DNA of 64,000 bases from Ulvibacter sp. MAR_2010_11 (lineage in GTDB: Bacteria; Bacteroidota; Bacteroidia; Flavobacteriales; Flavobacteriaceae). The position numbers and the translations under genes are program-made. The DNA lies in the NCBI RefSeq assembly GCF_002813135.1, contig NZ_PHTY01000001.1, positions 2,475,501-2,539,500 on the forward strand. Reading direction: 5' to 3'. Positions 9,256-19,357 of this stretch are shown one piece after another; position 1 is the first letter of the stretch; each line of letters opens with the position of its first letter. The notes under the pieces are model-generated. The model was not told the DNA's origin. It saw only the letters and a list, made by a program, of their open reading frames with translations, and did no database searches.

Positions 9256-10812
9256 ATGGAAAAGCCCGAAACAGATATCCTATCTACAATTACTTCCGAA
9301 GAAATAGAGAAATGCATCGCCATTCTGGCGCATCTAAATGCTAATACCAACGAATTATTTGAAATTCCGAAGGAACAGCGAACCGAACTTATTAAAGTAT
9401 CAGGGATGCTTTCCCGACCCAACAGGGATGAATTTTCGCGTCGGAAAAAGGATGCCAAAAAGGCCGAAAAACGCAAACAATTTGCAAAGGATAAAAACGC
9501 GCGAAAAGTAACCGGTATTCGCAGTGCCAGAGAAAACATAGTCTTTGTCGCACCAAAACTCCTCCCGGTCGCCGAACTCGCACAAAAAGACACTCCTGAG
9601 CTGGAATCTCCCCGTAACTGTTATGTGTGTAAAACCCTATTTACCAAGTTGCATCACTTTTACGATACCATGTGTACCGAATGCGGTGACTTTAACTACG
9701 CAAAGCGTTTTCAGACTACTAATTTAAAAGGACAGGTTGCCGTAATTACCGGTTCCCGCCTTAAAATTGGCTATCACATCACCCTTATGCTACTTCGGGC
9801 AGGGGCAACAGTGGTCGCCACGACTCGCTTTCCGGTAGATTCTGCCTTGCGGTTTTCGAAAGAAGACGATTTTACACAATGGGGTCACCGATTAAAAATT
9901 CACGGATTAGACTTAAGACACATTCCCAGTGTAGAGATTTTTTGCAATTATATTGAGCAGCAATACGACCGATTGGATATTCTAATTAACAATGCAGCAC
10001 AAACCGTACGTCGTCCTTCCGGTTTTTATGCCCATCTTATGGCAAACGAGGAGTTGCCTTTAGAGAATTTACCCAAATATGCAGCCGACTTATTGCAGGA
10101 TCATACACACTGTCTACAGGAATTAAAGTCGCTTTCGAAAGGGGCTATTCCGCTTCAAAACAATACATTGCCGGTAACGTGGCACAGTCCGGAGCCCGGA
10201 GTTGGAATACGGGCTTCAGCAAAGCTTTCACAAATTCCCTATAGTTTCGACAACTCGCTGTCGGCCAAAGAAGTCTTTCCTGAAGGACAGTTGGATGCCG
10301 ATTTACAACAGGTGGACCTTCGGAAAACGAACAGTTGGAGATTGAAACTAGGCGAAATTGAAACCACTGAAATGATAGAAGTGCAATTGGTAAATTCGGT
10401 TGCACCGTTTGTCTTGTGCAACCGCCTTTCAGAAATGATGAAAAAGGAAAATACCGGCATGAAGCACATCATTAATGTTTCAGCAATGGAAGGGAAGTTT
10501 CATCGTTTTTTCAAGGAAGACCGTCATCCGCATACAAACATGGCAAAGGCCGCTCTCAACATGCTCACACATACGGCTGCGGGAAGCCTGGCCAAGGATG
10601 GAATTTACATTAATGCAGTTGACACCGGTTGGGTAACCGATGAAGATCCGGCGGAACTTTCGAAGCATAAAATTGAAGTTCACGATTTTCAACCTCCATT
10701 GGATATAGTAGATGGCGCCGCGCGCGTGATGGATCCTCTAATAGACGGGATAAATACAGGAAAGCATTGGAGTGGCAAATTTTTAAAAGATTACCGACCT
10801 ATCGATTGGTAA
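9256..10812 (+). CDS. Two-domain short-chain dehydrogenase-like protein with zinc-binding Cys motif
   Basis: A 518-residue protein. Residues 1-115 are charged and include a Lys/Arg-rich segment. Two CxxC pairs (C122/C125 and C140/C143) look like a zinc ribbon. From about 155 a Rossmann SDR domain starts, with cofactor motif [10 protein letters not shown] and the NNAAQ motif (usual NNAG). The catalytic region keeps Ser409 (NVSAMEG), but the YxxxK motif reads TNMAK (Thr427, Lys431), so the proton-donating Tyr is missing. The usual SDR is about 250 residues; the insertion between NNAAQ and the Ser is long. It may bind NAD(P) without classical reductase chemistry. It has its own promoter. I do not know a characterised member. 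Confidence 0.75.
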   Translation: MEKPETDILSTITSEEIEKCIAILAHLNANTNELFEIPKEQRTELIKVSGMLSRPNRDEFSRRKKDAKKAEKRKQFAKDKNARKVTGIRSARENIVFVAPKLLPVAELAQKDTPELESPRNCYVCKTLFTKLHHFYDTMCTECGDFNYAKRFQTTNLKGQVAVITGSRLKIGYHITLMLLRAGATVVATTRFPVDSALRFSKEDDFTQWGHRLKIHGLDLRHIPSVEIFCNYIEQQYDRLDILINNAAQTVRRPSGFYAHLMANEELPLENLPKYAADLLQDHTHCLQELKSLSKGAIPLQNNTLPVTWHSPEPGVGIRASAKLSQIPYSFDNSLSAKEVFPEGQLDADLQQVDLRKTNSWRLKLGEIETTEMIEVQLVNSVAPFVLCNRLSEMMKKENTGMKHIINVSAMEGKFHRFFKEDRHPHTNMAKAALNMLTHTAAGSLAKDGIYINAVDTGWVTDEDPAELSKHKIEVHDFQPPLDIVDGAARVMDPLIDGINTGKHWSGKFLKDYRPIDW

Positions 10813-10890
10813 AGCAGCTTAAAAAAGGGAAAATTATTTTTTGGAAACTAAAGTTTTCAACTATTTCGCTACTTTTTGGTTAAATATTCG

Positions 10891-10919
10891 TTGAAAACTT
10901 AGAAAAGGCGGTACTTTTG
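10891..10919 (+). promoter_or_regulatory. Promoter of the DEAH helicase gene
   Basis: TTG at 10891-10893 and TACTTTTG at 10912-10919, 18 bases apart, match the Bacteroidetes -33/-7 pattern; the start codon is at 10942. Confidence 0.55.
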
Positions 10920-10941
10920 CAAACCCAAAAGAGGGGATGGT

Positions 10942-12495
10942 ATGGCGGAAATTGCAATTGGATTACAGGAACGGAAAACAGACAAAGAGCTCTATAGCTA
11001 CCAGCAAGGGGCGATTACGAAGATTTTTGAGAAATTTGAAACCGCTCCGGACGATTATCATTTACTTTACCAACTGCCGACCGGTGGAGGTAAGACAGTT
11101 ATCTTTTCTGAAATAGTTCGTCAATATTTAAAGCACCACAACAAGAAGGTGTTGGTAATGACCCACCGAATAGAATTGTGCAAACAAACCTCCGAGATGC
11201 TTACCGGCTTTGGCGTGGTCAACAAGGTGGTAAACAGTACTGCCAATCTCGACGATCAGGGTAGGTACAGTTGCTTTGTTGCAATGGTCGAAACTTTAAA
11301 CAATCGTTTGCATGACAACAAACTGGATATTTCGGACATTGGGCTTGTGATTATTGATGAGGCACATTACAACTCATTTACAAAGCTTTTTAAATTTTTT
11401 GAAAAATCTTTTGTCTTAGGCGTTACTGCCACTCCCTTGAGTTCGAATAAAAACCTTCCCATGAAGGATAATTATAACGAACTTATTGTTGGTGAAACCA
11501 TTGAAGCCTTAATTGAAAACGAATTTTTGGCGCGGGCCGAAATGTTTCAATACGATATGGGTCTTACTACCCTGGAAGTGGGATCGAATGGCGATTATAC
11601 TGTAAAATCTTCGGAAGATTTGTATACCAGTAATTCGATGCTGGATATTTTACTGGAAGCCTATAGAAAGCACGCTACAGGAAAGAAAACCTTAATTTTC
11701 AACAACGGAATAAACACTTCCATACAGGTATATCACACCTTCAAAGCAGCAGGACTGCCTATTGCACATTTGGACAATACGGCAACTAAAAAGCAACGAA
11801 AATTAATTCTAAAATGGTTTCGGGAAACGCCCGATGCCATACTTACCTCGGTGAGTATCTTAACCACCGGTTTCGATGAACCTACTATCGATACCATCAT
11901 ACTCAACAGAGCTACAAAATCTCTTACGCTTTATTACCAAATGATTGGTCGGGGGTCGCGGATATTAAATAACAAATCGATGTTTTCTGTCATCGATTTA
12001 GGAAATAATTGTTACCGTTTTGGTCCCTGGGGAGCCGATTTAGACTGGAATGCGATTTTCAAGTCGCCCGACTATTATATGGATCGCCTGTTGAGCGACG
12101 AAGAGTTGGAAAGCAACTTCCGTTATTCGATGCCCGACGAACTTAGAGAGTCCTTTGCCAAGAGTAAAGAGGTATATTTCGATATCAAGGCTACTTATAT
12201 CGATGCCGTCAACAGCGGGGAATCTTCTAAGGTTGTTTTGGAACGATCTATTGCCCAGCATGCTTATATCTGCACCGAAAACAGTGAAGACGTTTACGAT
12301 GCATTAATACTTGCCAAATTGTTGGGTGACGACATAGATTATCGCATAGACAGGTATGCAAAGTGCATCAGCAAGAGTACTTTTAATTTTCTCACCTGGT
12401 TAAAAGACGATTATCGCCTGAAATTGAGAGCGCATCTGCGCGAAAATTTTGACAGTATATTTGAAGAAATCCACGGTTATCCGCCGGAAGATTAA
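10942..12495 (+). CDS. SF2 DEAD/DEAH-type helicase
   Basis: A 517-residue helicase related to the SSL2/RadD/type III restriction helicase group. It has a Q-like YQQGAI, motif I LPTGGGKT, motif II DEAH, motif III-like VTATP, and C-terminal motifs TTGFDEPT (V) and QMIGRGSR (VI). A helical C-terminal domain of about 150 residues has no known motif. No methylase, nuclease or specificity gene lies nearby, so it is not part of a visible restriction or defence system. A housekeeping DNA-repair role like that of RadD is possible but unproved. Confidence 0.85.
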   Translation: MAEIAIGLQERKTDKELYSYQQGAITKIFEKFETAPDDYHLLYQLPTGGGKTVIFSEIVRQYLKHHNKKVLVMTHRIELCKQTSEMLTGFGVVNKVVNSTANLDDQGRYSCFVAMVETLNNRLHDNKLDISDIGLVIIDEAHYNSFTKLFKFFEKSFVLGVTATPLSSNKNLPMKDNYNELIVGETIEALIENEFLARAEMFQYDMGLTTLEVGSNGDYTVKSSEDLYTSNSMLDILLEAYRKHATGKKTLIFNNGINTSIQVYHTFKAAGLPIAHLDNTATKKQRKLILKWFRETPDAILTSVSILTTGFDEPTIDTIILNRATKSLTLYYQMIGRGSRILNNKSMFSVIDLGNNCYRFGPWGADLDWNAIFKSPDYYMDRLLSDEELESNFRYSMPDELRESFAKSKEVYFDIKATYIDAVNSGESSKVVLERSIAQHAYICTENSEDVYDALILAKLLGDDIDYRIDRYAKCISKSTFNFLTWLKDDYRLKLRAHLRENFDSIFEEIHGYPPED

Positions 12496-12609
12496 TATTA
12501 GAACTATAACAAAAAGTTACGTTAGTATAAATTAAGATAATATAGATTAAGAAACTTTATAAAAAGTTATGCTTACTATTGTAGTCTCTAAAGAAGCAGA
12601 TTTCATACG

Positions 12610-13578
12610 ATGCCAAAATCGTCCAATTTAGTACTAGTAATCCTCGCCTTTTTTTCGATTTATGTAATCTGGGGTTCGACCTATCTGCTGAATAAAATTG
12701 CCGTAAATGAGTTGCCTCCCTTCATGTTGGCTTCCATTCGATTTACCACTGCCGGACTGCTCATTTTTGTAATTGCAAGGGCCATGGGAATTTCTTTGGC
12801 CATTTCAAAAAAACAATTTATCAACACAATTATCGCCGGATTTTTGTTTCTCACCTTCGGAAACGGAATCGTTGTCTGGGCGCTCAAATATGTGGACAGT
12901 GGTTTTGCGGCTTTAGAGATTTCGGCGCAACCACTGGTCGTTTTATTATTGATGCGCATATTTCAGGGGAAGAAGATTAAACCCATGTCTGTTGTTGGGG
13001 TTGTTTTTGGGGTCGTTGGAATTTATTTACTGGTAAGTCAGAAAGAATTGGTGAATCAGGAAAATTCCATTATTGGAATGATCATGATCTTCCTGTGTAT
13101 GATTAGCTGGGGATATGGAAGTTTGTTTGTTGGGAAAGCCGATTTACCCAAAAACTATTTTGTAAATACCGGATATCAGATGCTTACCGGCGGAATGATG
13201 CTCATGCTTTCGAGCCTTATTTTCGGGGAGACTTGGACTATGCCAACCGTTTGGAGCCAGCCGGTACAGATTTCCATGCTTCTTTTGATTGTTTTTGGAA
13301 GCATTGTTGCATTTACCTCCTTTAATTATTTACTGAAAGTGGTTTCTCCCGAAAAAGTGGCAACTTCAACCTATGTAAATCCGATTATAGCACTTTTGCT
13401 GGGTTGGTATTTTTTAAATGAACAAATTACAACACAGTCCATCGTTGCTGCAGTCGTCTTGTTAACAGGGGTGTATTTTATAAACACCACCAAGACTTTT
13501 GTGATTTTTTCAAGGTTTACCGGAAAGCAAATAATAAGCAAGAAACCGGAAGCTGAAAAAAATGATGCAAACAACTAA
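12610..13578 (+). CDS. EamA-family (DMT) transporter
   Basis: A 322-residue protein with about ten transmembrane helices in two EamA repeats (about residues 8-145 and 155-297). The first repeat begins YVIWGSTYLLNKIA and contains the motif PPFMLASIRF, both typical of the drug/metabolite transporter superfamily. The C-terminus is basic and cytoplasmic. Members export amino acids or other metabolites; the substrate is not predictable. No neighbouring gene suggests a pathway. Confidence 0.88.
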   Translation: MPKSSNLVLVILAFFSIYVIWGSTYLLNKIAVNELPPFMLASIRFTTAGLLIFVIARAMGISLAISKKQFINTIIAGFLFLTFGNGIVVWALKYVDSGFAALEISAQPLVVLLLMRIFQGKKIKPMSVVGVVFGVVGIYLLVSQKELVNQENSIIGMIMIFLCMISWGYGSLFVGKADLPKNYFVNTGYQMLTGGMMLMLSSLIFGETWTMPTVWSQPVQISMLLLIVFGSIVAFTSFNYLLKVVSPEKVATSTYVNPIIALLLGWYFLNEQITTQSIVAAVVLLTGVYFINTTKTFVIFSRFTGKQIISKKPEAEKNDANN

Positions 13579-13634
13579 AATCGTTGTAACAATCCTCCCG
13601 TTTTACCGTCTAGTATAAAAACTAATAAATTCCT

Positions 13635-15509
13635 ATGAAAAGAATAATTTATACTCTAGGTCTTGCGGCTTTGCTGGTAAGTTGCGGACCCGCCTCAACA
13701 TCAATCAACGATTTTGGGACTACCACTCCAATTGTCACAAGTTTAGACCTAACCAAAGTGGTGAACGATAAAGTCCCTGTGACTATCAATCCGGGACGTT
13801 TTAGTCAGGAGGTTGTTACGTACCGAATTCCAAAAGTTGTACAAGGAACCTATGCCGTGAGTGACTTTGGAAACTTTATCGACGATTTTAAAGCCTTGGA
13901 TTACAAAGGAAATGCATTGGCTGTTTCCAAAACCGACACCAACACCTGGACCATTGCAAACGCTACACAATTAGACAAAATCACCTATTACGTAAACGAT
14001 ACTTTTGATGTAGAATCAGAAGGAAAATCACCATTTTCACCTTCAGGGACTAACATTGCTCCGGACAATTATGTATTGAATTTACATGGTTTTATTGGGT
14101 ATTTCGACAGTTTAAAAAATGGACAATATACAGTCGACGTAACGGCTCCGTCTGATTTTGTACGGTCTTCTGCGCTCCAAAATACCGGCGAAAAATTAAG
14201 TGATGATGGTAAGGTGAGTACCACCAGCTATTTCGCGCCTCGTTATTTCGATATTACCGACAATCCCATGATGTACGGCAAGCTGGATGTAGAAGAATTT
14301 TTGGTTGGAGATATTAAAGTTGTGTTGAGCGTTTATTCCCCGAATAAGACCTATACTGCTGCCGATCTTAAGGGGACAATGTTTAAAATGATGCAGGGGC
14401 AGAAGAAATATCTGGGAGATATAAATTCTACGCCTCGTTATGATATCTTTTTGTATTTGTCTGATGGAAAAGAAGACTCGCCACAGGGCTTCGGTGCGTT
14501 AGAGCATCATACCTCCACTGTTGTTGTGATGCCGGAATCTGCGGGAGCCGAAAGTCTTGCAAAATCTATGACCGATGTGGTGGCCCACGAATTTTTTCAT
14601 ATTGTAACTCCATTGTCGGTACATTCTGAAGATGTGCATTATTTCGATTATAACAATCCTACCTTTTCCAAGCACCTTTGGATGTATGAAGGCGTTACCG
14701 AATATTTTGCGCATCATTTTCAGATTTACGAAGGTTTGATTTCTGAAGATCAGTTTTATAAAACACTAATTGAAAAGATTGATACATCTCGTCAAATGGA
14801 CGACAGCATGAGCTTTACAGTAATGAGCGAAAACGTTTTGGGCGAACCCTATGCTTCAAATTATTACAATGTGTATCAGAAAGGAGCTTTAATTGGTATG
14901 TGTATTGATATTCTAATGAGGGAAGAAAGTAATGGCAACAGAAGTATGTTATCCCTTATGAAGGAGTTATCCGCAAAGTACGGAGAAAACAAACCTTTTA
15001 CTGATGATACTATAATTCAGGAAATTGGAACCATGACCTATCCAAGTGTGGCCGAATTCTTAAAAACTCACGTTGAGGGTACTACACCAATAGATTATTC
15101 AAAATTCTTTCAAAAAGCAGGTCTGATAGAAGTAGAAGGGCAGGTTGAAAGCAACTTTGTATTACAAGGTGGAACACCAATTGTTAGCGGCAGCCCCGAT
15201 AGAGGTATTTTCTTTTCTAATTTGGTTGAAAACAACACCTTTTGGAACAATGTTGGCGCCAAACCCAACGATGTGATTAAAACAGTAAACGGGACAGATG
15301 TTACATTGCAGAATGCAAACAATGTATTTATGGAAATGTATGGTTGGGAATTGGGGAAAGATATTGAAGTGGTGTTGGACCGAGAAGGTGAAGATGTTCT
15401 TATTAAAACGGTTACTACACAACCTTACACCACAGGAAAAAAACTGGTTGTAAATCCGGAAGCTACGGCAGCTCAGACTGCATTGCGAAAGGCTTGGTTG
15501 AAAGGTTAG
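13635..15509 (+). CDS. M61-family metallopeptidase lipoprotein with PDZ domain
   Basis: A 624-residue protein. The N-terminus has a lipobox (ALLVSC, lipidated Cys at about residue 17). A beta-rich N-terminal domain typical of M61 peptidases is followed by the zinc site VVAHEFFHIVTP (HExxH) with a downstream Glu in EGVTEYFAHHF. A PDZ-like domain lies near residues 500-600 (FFSNLVENNTFWNNVG, then KPNDVIKTVNGTDV). The family comprises glycyl-type aminopeptidases; here the enzyme is probably envelope-anchored. It is followed by a 7-bp word array rather than a clear terminator. Confidence 0.9.
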   Translation: MKRIIYTLGLAALLVSCGPASTSINDFGTTTPIVTSLDLTKVVNDKVPVTINPGRFSQEVVTYRIPKVVQGTYAVSDFGNFIDDFKALDYKGNALAVSKTDTNTWTIANATQLDKITYYVNDTFDVESEGKSPFSPSGTNIAPDNYVLNLHGFIGYFDSLKNGQYTVDVTAPSDFVRSSALQNTGEKLSDDGKVSTTSYFAPRYFDITDNPMMYGKLDVEEFLVGDIKVVLSVYSPNKTYTAADLKGTMFKMMQGQKKYLGDINSTPRYDIFLYLSDGKEDSPQGFGALEHHTSTVVVMPESAGAESLAKSMTDVVAHEFFHIVTPLSVHSEDVHYFDYNNPTFSKHLWMYEGVTEYFAHHFQIYEGLISEDQFYKTLIEKIDTSRQMDDSMSFTVMSENVLGEPYASNYYNVYQKGALIGMCIDILMREESNGNRSMLSLMKELSAKYGENKPFTDDTIIQEIGTMTYPSVAEFLKTHVEGTTPIDYSKFFQKAGLIEVEGQVESNFVLQGGTPIVSGSPDRGIFFSNLVENNTFWNNVGAKPNDVIKTVNGTDVTLQNANNVFMEMYGWELGKDIEVVLDREGEDVLIKTVTTQPYTTGKKLVVNPEATAAQTALRKAWLKG

Positions 15510-15512
15510 AAA

Positions 15513-15753
15513 GTGAATAGTGAGCGGTGAGTTGTGAGAAGGGAAAAGCGAAGAGGGAAGAGGGAATAGCTAATTGGGAAACTTATTGATCTTTAAATTC
15601 GTAAATCGTAAATCGTAAGTCGTAAATCGTAAGTCGTAAATCGTAAGTCGTAAATCGTGAGCGGTGAATAGGGATTGGTTAATTAAGTGATTAGTGATTA
15701 GTGATTAATGATTAGTGAAAAGTAATTAATTTACTTTAAACTTAAAACCTACT
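15513..15753. repeat. Heptamer-word tandem array A
   Basis: The spacer between 15510 and 15849 is built almost wholly of 7-base units. From 15513: gtgaata, gtgagcg, gtgagtt, gtgagaa, then gggaaga-like words. From 15600, eight cgtaaat/cgtaagt words are followed in the same register by cgtgagc, ggtgaat, then ttagtga words and finally actttaa, acttaaa. The last part shares the 20-base segment tgattagtgaaaagtaatta (15709-15728) with array B. It is not coding and has no spacer-repeat alternation, so it is not CRISPR. Confidence 0.85.
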
Positions 15754-15849
15754 GCCAAAAGCTTACAGCTATAAATCAATTCCGAAGGGGTTTCTCTTCG
15801 GAATTTTCTTTACCTTTAAATTTCATTTTTTTCAACCAGCACTCCACCT

Positions 15850-17727
15850 ATGAAATTTAAATTATTTACCTCTCTCGTAGTACTATTTTTATTTGTTTCT
15901 ACCCACAGCCTGTATGCCCAGGAAGACATCTTTAAGAAACTGGAAGAAATTGCAGTTGTCGATCAAAAAGTAATGATGCCCATGCGGGACGGTGTGCGAC
16001 TCGCTACCGATATTTACCGACCGAAAACAGATGCCAAAGTTCCTATTATTTTTTCACGTACTCCCTATAATTTTAACTCCTGGGGTGACGGAGAACAAAA
16101 AACAAGAACAGCCGAAACTGCCTACGATTGGGTAAAGAAAGGCTATGCCTATGTGGTGCAGAACGAACGAGGACGTTATTTTTCTGAAGGCGAATGGGAC
16201 ATATTAGGTGTTCCGCTAACCGATGGATACGATGCCTTTAGCTGGATGAAAAATCAGACATGGTCCAACGGAAAAATTGGTGCTATAGGATGCTCTTCCA
16301 CAGCCGAATGGCAGATGGCTGTTGCGGCCTTAGATCATCCATCCTTTGCTGCCATGGTGCCTCAGGCCTATGGTGCCGGGGTTGGTACAGTTGGAGAATA
16401 CTACGAACAAGGTAATTGGTACCGGGGAGGAGCAGAACAATTATTATTTTTCGCATGGTTATACGGAGTGGAGCACGATAAATTTAAACCCCGCATACCT
16501 GCGGGAGCTACTCAGGAAGATCTAATACGAATTTCCCGATTCTACGACCTGGCTCCCGAAAATCCCGAAATAGATATGTTCAAGGCTCTAAGTCATCTTC
16601 CAATTCAGGATATGTTGGTCAATATGAACGGAAAGCGAGAGATTTTCGACAAGATGGTGCGCCGCACCCCCAATCACCCCGATTGGTTTACAGGTGGTTT
16701 GTATCACGATTCTATGGAAATTAATATTCCGAGTTTTTGGTTTGCTTCTTGGTACGATGTTTCTGTAAGTCCGAATCTGGCATTATTCAACCATGTGCGC
16801 AATAACAGTAAGGATCTTAAAACCAGAGACAATCAGTATTTGGTGATTGCCCCTACATTACATTGTCGTTATACACGCGCTACCGAAAATACAATGGTAG
16901 GCGAACGAAGCGTAGGTGATGCCCGTCTCGATTACGATGAACAGATCACCAAATGGTTCGATCTCTGGCTGAAAGGAGATGCCAACGATTTTAAAACTAC
17001 AACTCCACGAGTACAGTATTACACCATGGGGAGCAACAAATGGCAAAGCGCCAATGAATGGCCACCCGCAGATACCAAAATGGTAACCTACTATTTGAAT
17101 AGCGGAGGCAAGGCCAATACCGGGTCCGGTGATGGCATCCTTTCTACAAAGAAACCGAAGAAAGATAATCCGGATACCTTTACCTACGATCCAATGAATC
17201 CCGTACTATCACATGGTGGAAACGTTTGTTGTACGGGAAATGCCGTTGAAGGCGGAGCGTTCGATCAGCGGGAAATGGAAAAACGGGAAGATATTTTAGT
17301 ATACACCACCGAACCGCTTAAAGAAGGGGTAGAGGTTAGCGGCTTTATAGAAGCCACTCTTTTTGTCTCTTCCGATGCAAAAGACACCGATTTCACCATT
17401 AAGCTTATCGATGTCTATCCCGACGGGACCGCTTACAATCTGGATGAAACCATTCAGCGGGTGCGGTACCGTGAAGGATATGACAAAGAGGTATTTATGG
17501 AAAAAGGAAAGGTCTATAAAGTAGATCTTACGCCTATGTCTACCAGTAATTACTTCGAAAAAGGGCATCGCATTCGGATTGAAGTTTCGAGCAGTAACTT
17601 TCCGCGTTTTGCACGAAACCTAAATACAGGAGGGAAGAATTATGACGAATCGGAAGGTGTCGTAGCCAAGAATACGGTTCACCATTCAGATAAATACAGT
17701 TCGTTTATAAAATTACCTGTTCGATAA
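15850..17727 (+). CDS. CocE/NonD-family (S15-like) alpha/beta hydrolase, exported
   Basis: A 625-residue protein with a signal peptide (residues 1-24, ending HSLYAQ). The alpha/beta-hydrolase domain begins [18 protein letters not shown], diagnostic for the X-Pro dipeptidyl-peptidase/CocE group. The nucleophile is in [13 protein letters not shown] (Ser of GxSx). A cap domain follows, and the last about 200 residues form the jelly-roll C-terminal domain ([16 protein letters not shown]). Known members hydrolyse acyl esters, glutaryl-amides or X-Pro dipeptides. Probably periplasmic; the substrate is unknown. Confidence 0.9.
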   Translation: MKFKLFTSLVVLFLFVSTHSLYAQEDIFKKLEEIAVVDQKVMMPMRDGVRLATDIYRPKTDAKVPIIFSRTPYNFNSWGDGEQKTRTAETAYDWVKKGYAYVVQNERGRYFSEGEWDILGVPLTDGYDAFSWMKNQTWSNGKIGAIGCSSTAEWQMAVAALDHPSFAAMVPQAYGAGVGTVGEYYEQGNWYRGGAEQLLFFAWLYGVEHDKFKPRIPAGATQEDLIRISRFYDLAPENPEIDMFKALSHLPIQDMLVNMNGKREIFDKMVRRTPNHPDWFTGGLYHDSMEINIPSFWFASWYDVSVSPNLALFNHVRNNSKDLKTRDNQYLVIAPTLHCRYTRATENTMVGERSVGDARLDYDEQITKWFDLWLKGDANDFKTTTPRVQYYTMGSNKWQSANEWPPADTKMVTYYLNSGGKANTGSGDGILSTKKPKKDNPDTFTYDPMNPVLSHGGNVCCTGNAVEGGAFDQREMEKREDILVYTTEPLKEGVEVSGFIEATLFVSSDAKDTDFTIKLIDVYPDGTAYNLDETIQRVRYREGYDKEVFMEKGKVYKVDLTPMSTSNYFEKGHRIRIEVSSSNFPRFARNLNTGGKNYDESEGVVAKNTVHHSDKYSSFIKLPVR

Positions 17728-17815
17728 GAACTGGCATATCATTGCACCTAACGTATTCCGTTACCTGATATATTTAAAACATTACTGTAAATAGCTCACT
17801 TAAAGTGGAATTATA

Positions 17816-18715
17816 ATGGAAGAACAAATAAAAGAGATATTATTTAATCCCACAGTAGGGAAAATTGCCACAGTAGTCATTGGGATATTAATAATATGGT
17901 TGTTAATACGAGTCTTACAGCGAAATCTGCTTTCAAAAATCAAAGAGAACAGCAGTAGGTATCGAGCCAAAAAGTTTGGCAGTTTTATAGGTTTCTTCTT
18001 ATCGGTTGTATTAATTACAGTTGTGTTTAGTAACAAATTGGGCGGACTTACGGTCGCATTAGGAGTTGCAGGTGCCGGAATTGCCTTTTCACTCCAGGAG
18101 GTGATTACCTCCTTTGCAGGTTGGCTTGCCATTGTATTTGGGGGTTTTTACAAATCGGGTGACAGGGTGCAGTTGGGAGGCATCAAAGGCGACGTGATGG
18201 ACATAGGAGTGTTGCGCACTACCCTGATGGAAACAGGGCAGTGGGTGGATGGTGATTTATACAACGGACGTATCGTGTTAATTGCCAACAGCTATGTTTT
18301 TAAGGAACCGGTTTTTAATTATTCGGGAGAATTTCCTTTTTTGTGGGATGAAATAAAACTCCCTATTCAATACGGGAGCAATTATGAAAAGGTCAAAGAA
18401 ATAATGCTCCAAGTAGGGAATGAGGTTGCCGGGGATATTTCGTCCAAATCCAGAGTAGGATGGAACGAGTTAAAAAGTAAATACCGCCTGGAAGAAGCCC
18501 AAACCGAACCCATGGTCTCACTGATTGCCAATGATAACTGGGTAGAATTCACCTTACGCTATGTGGTGGATTATAAAAGAAGGAGAGCTACCAAAACCGC
18601 ACTATACACCAAACTACTTACAGCTATAGATGCAACCAAAGGTGAAATTAAATTTGCTTCAGCCACTTTTGAATTAGTGGGTGCCCCCGAAATTAACGTA
18701 AAAATGAAAGAATAG
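17816..18715 (+). CDS. MscS-family mechanosensitive channel
   Basis: A 299-residue protein. Transmembrane helices lie at about residues 19-36, 58-76 and 80-112; the last is the Gly/Ala-rich pore helix (LGVAGAGIAFSLQEV). It continues into the beta domain (KSGDRVQLGGIKGDVMDIG) that is typical of MscS. It lets solutes out on hypo-osmotic shock. The C-terminal domain is the compact form. No operon partner is visible. Confidence 0.9.
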   Translation: MEEQIKEILFNPTVGKIATVVIGILIIWLLIRVLQRNLLSKIKENSSRYRAKKFGSFIGFFLSVVLITVVFSNKLGGLTVALGVAGAGIAFSLQEVITSFAGWLAIVFGGFYKSGDRVQLGGIKGDVMDIGVLRTTLMETGQWVDGDLYNGRIVLIANSYVFKEPVFNYSGEFPFLWDEIKLPIQYGSNYEKVKEIMLQVGNEVAGDISSKSRVGWNELKSKYRLEEAQTEPMVSLIANDNWVEFTLRYVVDYKRRRATKTALYTKLLTAIDATKGEIKFASATFELVGAPEINVKMKE

Positions 18716-18818
18716 AACATAGGCTAAAAGCACTAAAATACTGAGATAAAATAATTTAGCGATTAGAGTGAAATCAATACTTTAACATTTAATTGTGCAA
18801 ACCCCCGTTTAATTAGTC

Positions 18819-18826
18819 TACTTTTG
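18819..18826 (+). promoter_or_regulatory. -7 box of cspA and its long leader (to 19075)
   Basis: TACTTTTG matches TAnnTTTG, with a TTG 23 bases upstream (18793-18795). A start near 18833 leaves a leader of about 240 bases before the ATG at 19076. The leader contains short inverted segments such as AAGCTAG...GTGCTT. Long structured leaders are usual for cold-induced csp genes. No other gene is seen in 18716-19075. Confidence 0.45.
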
Positions 18827-19075
18827 GTGCAAATCAACCGAGTAAGCTTCTCTTTTTTTAATCTTCCCTCAATTTTAAACAATCTTTTGCTTCCTTCAAT
18901 ACCACGATAGTCGTTCGGTATAAGTTATGGCTAAGCTAGTGTGTGCTTAACTACTGTTAACGGTTGATAGACCGGAGTGAAGGCTGAAGAAAATGCCCTT
19001 CCAAAATAATTTTAATATTTAAAAATGATAAAACAATTTATACACAAATTAATAAATAACAATAAAGTAACAACA

Positions 19076-19267
19076 ATGAAAGAAGGTACAGTAAAGTTTT
19101 TTAACAACGCAAAAGGATTTGGTTTTATAACCATGAAAGACACAAATGAAGAAATTTTTGTTCATTCAACAAATCTTATCGATGACATCAGAGAAAATGA
19201 CGAAGTAAAATTCGACGTAGAAAAAGGAGACAAGGGCCTAAGCGCCGTAAAAGTGAGTTTGATCTAA
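19076..19267 (+). CDS. cspA: CspA-type cold-shock protein
   Basis: A 63-residue protein from the ATG at 19076: KEGTVKFFNNAKGFGFI with RNP1 (KGFGFI) and RNP2 (IFVHST). The open frame extends 17 codons upstream, but that extension is unlike the family and lies in the leader, so the inner ATG is chosen. It is an RNA chaperone binding single-stranded nucleic acid. Monocistronic, with a long leader and a strong terminator. Confidence 0.95.
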   Translation: MKEGTVKFFNNAKGFGFITMKDTNEEIFVHSTNLIDDIRENDEVKFDVEKGDKGLSAVKVSLI

Positions 19268-19290
19268 GTATCGAATTCCTATAAAATTAA

Positions 19291-19318
19291 AAGCCATCGT
19301 TTTACGATGGCTTTTTTT
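19291..19318 (+). terminator. Rho-independent terminator of cspA
   Basis: AAGCCATCGT (19291-19300) and ACGATGGCTT (19304-19313) form a perfect 10-bp stem with a TTT loop, followed by a T run to 19318. Confidence 0.92.
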
Positions 19319-19357
19319 ATGATTATTCTTTTTCAAAATATTATCCCTAAACTACAC

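Noticed and set aside
10942..12495. Helicase as part of a restriction or anti-phage system
   Set aside because: Neighbours are an SDR and a DMT transporter; no nuclease, methylase or other defence gene is adjacent.
15513..15753. Possible CRISPR array
   Set aside because: The units are 7 bases, directly adjacent, without spacers or cas genes.
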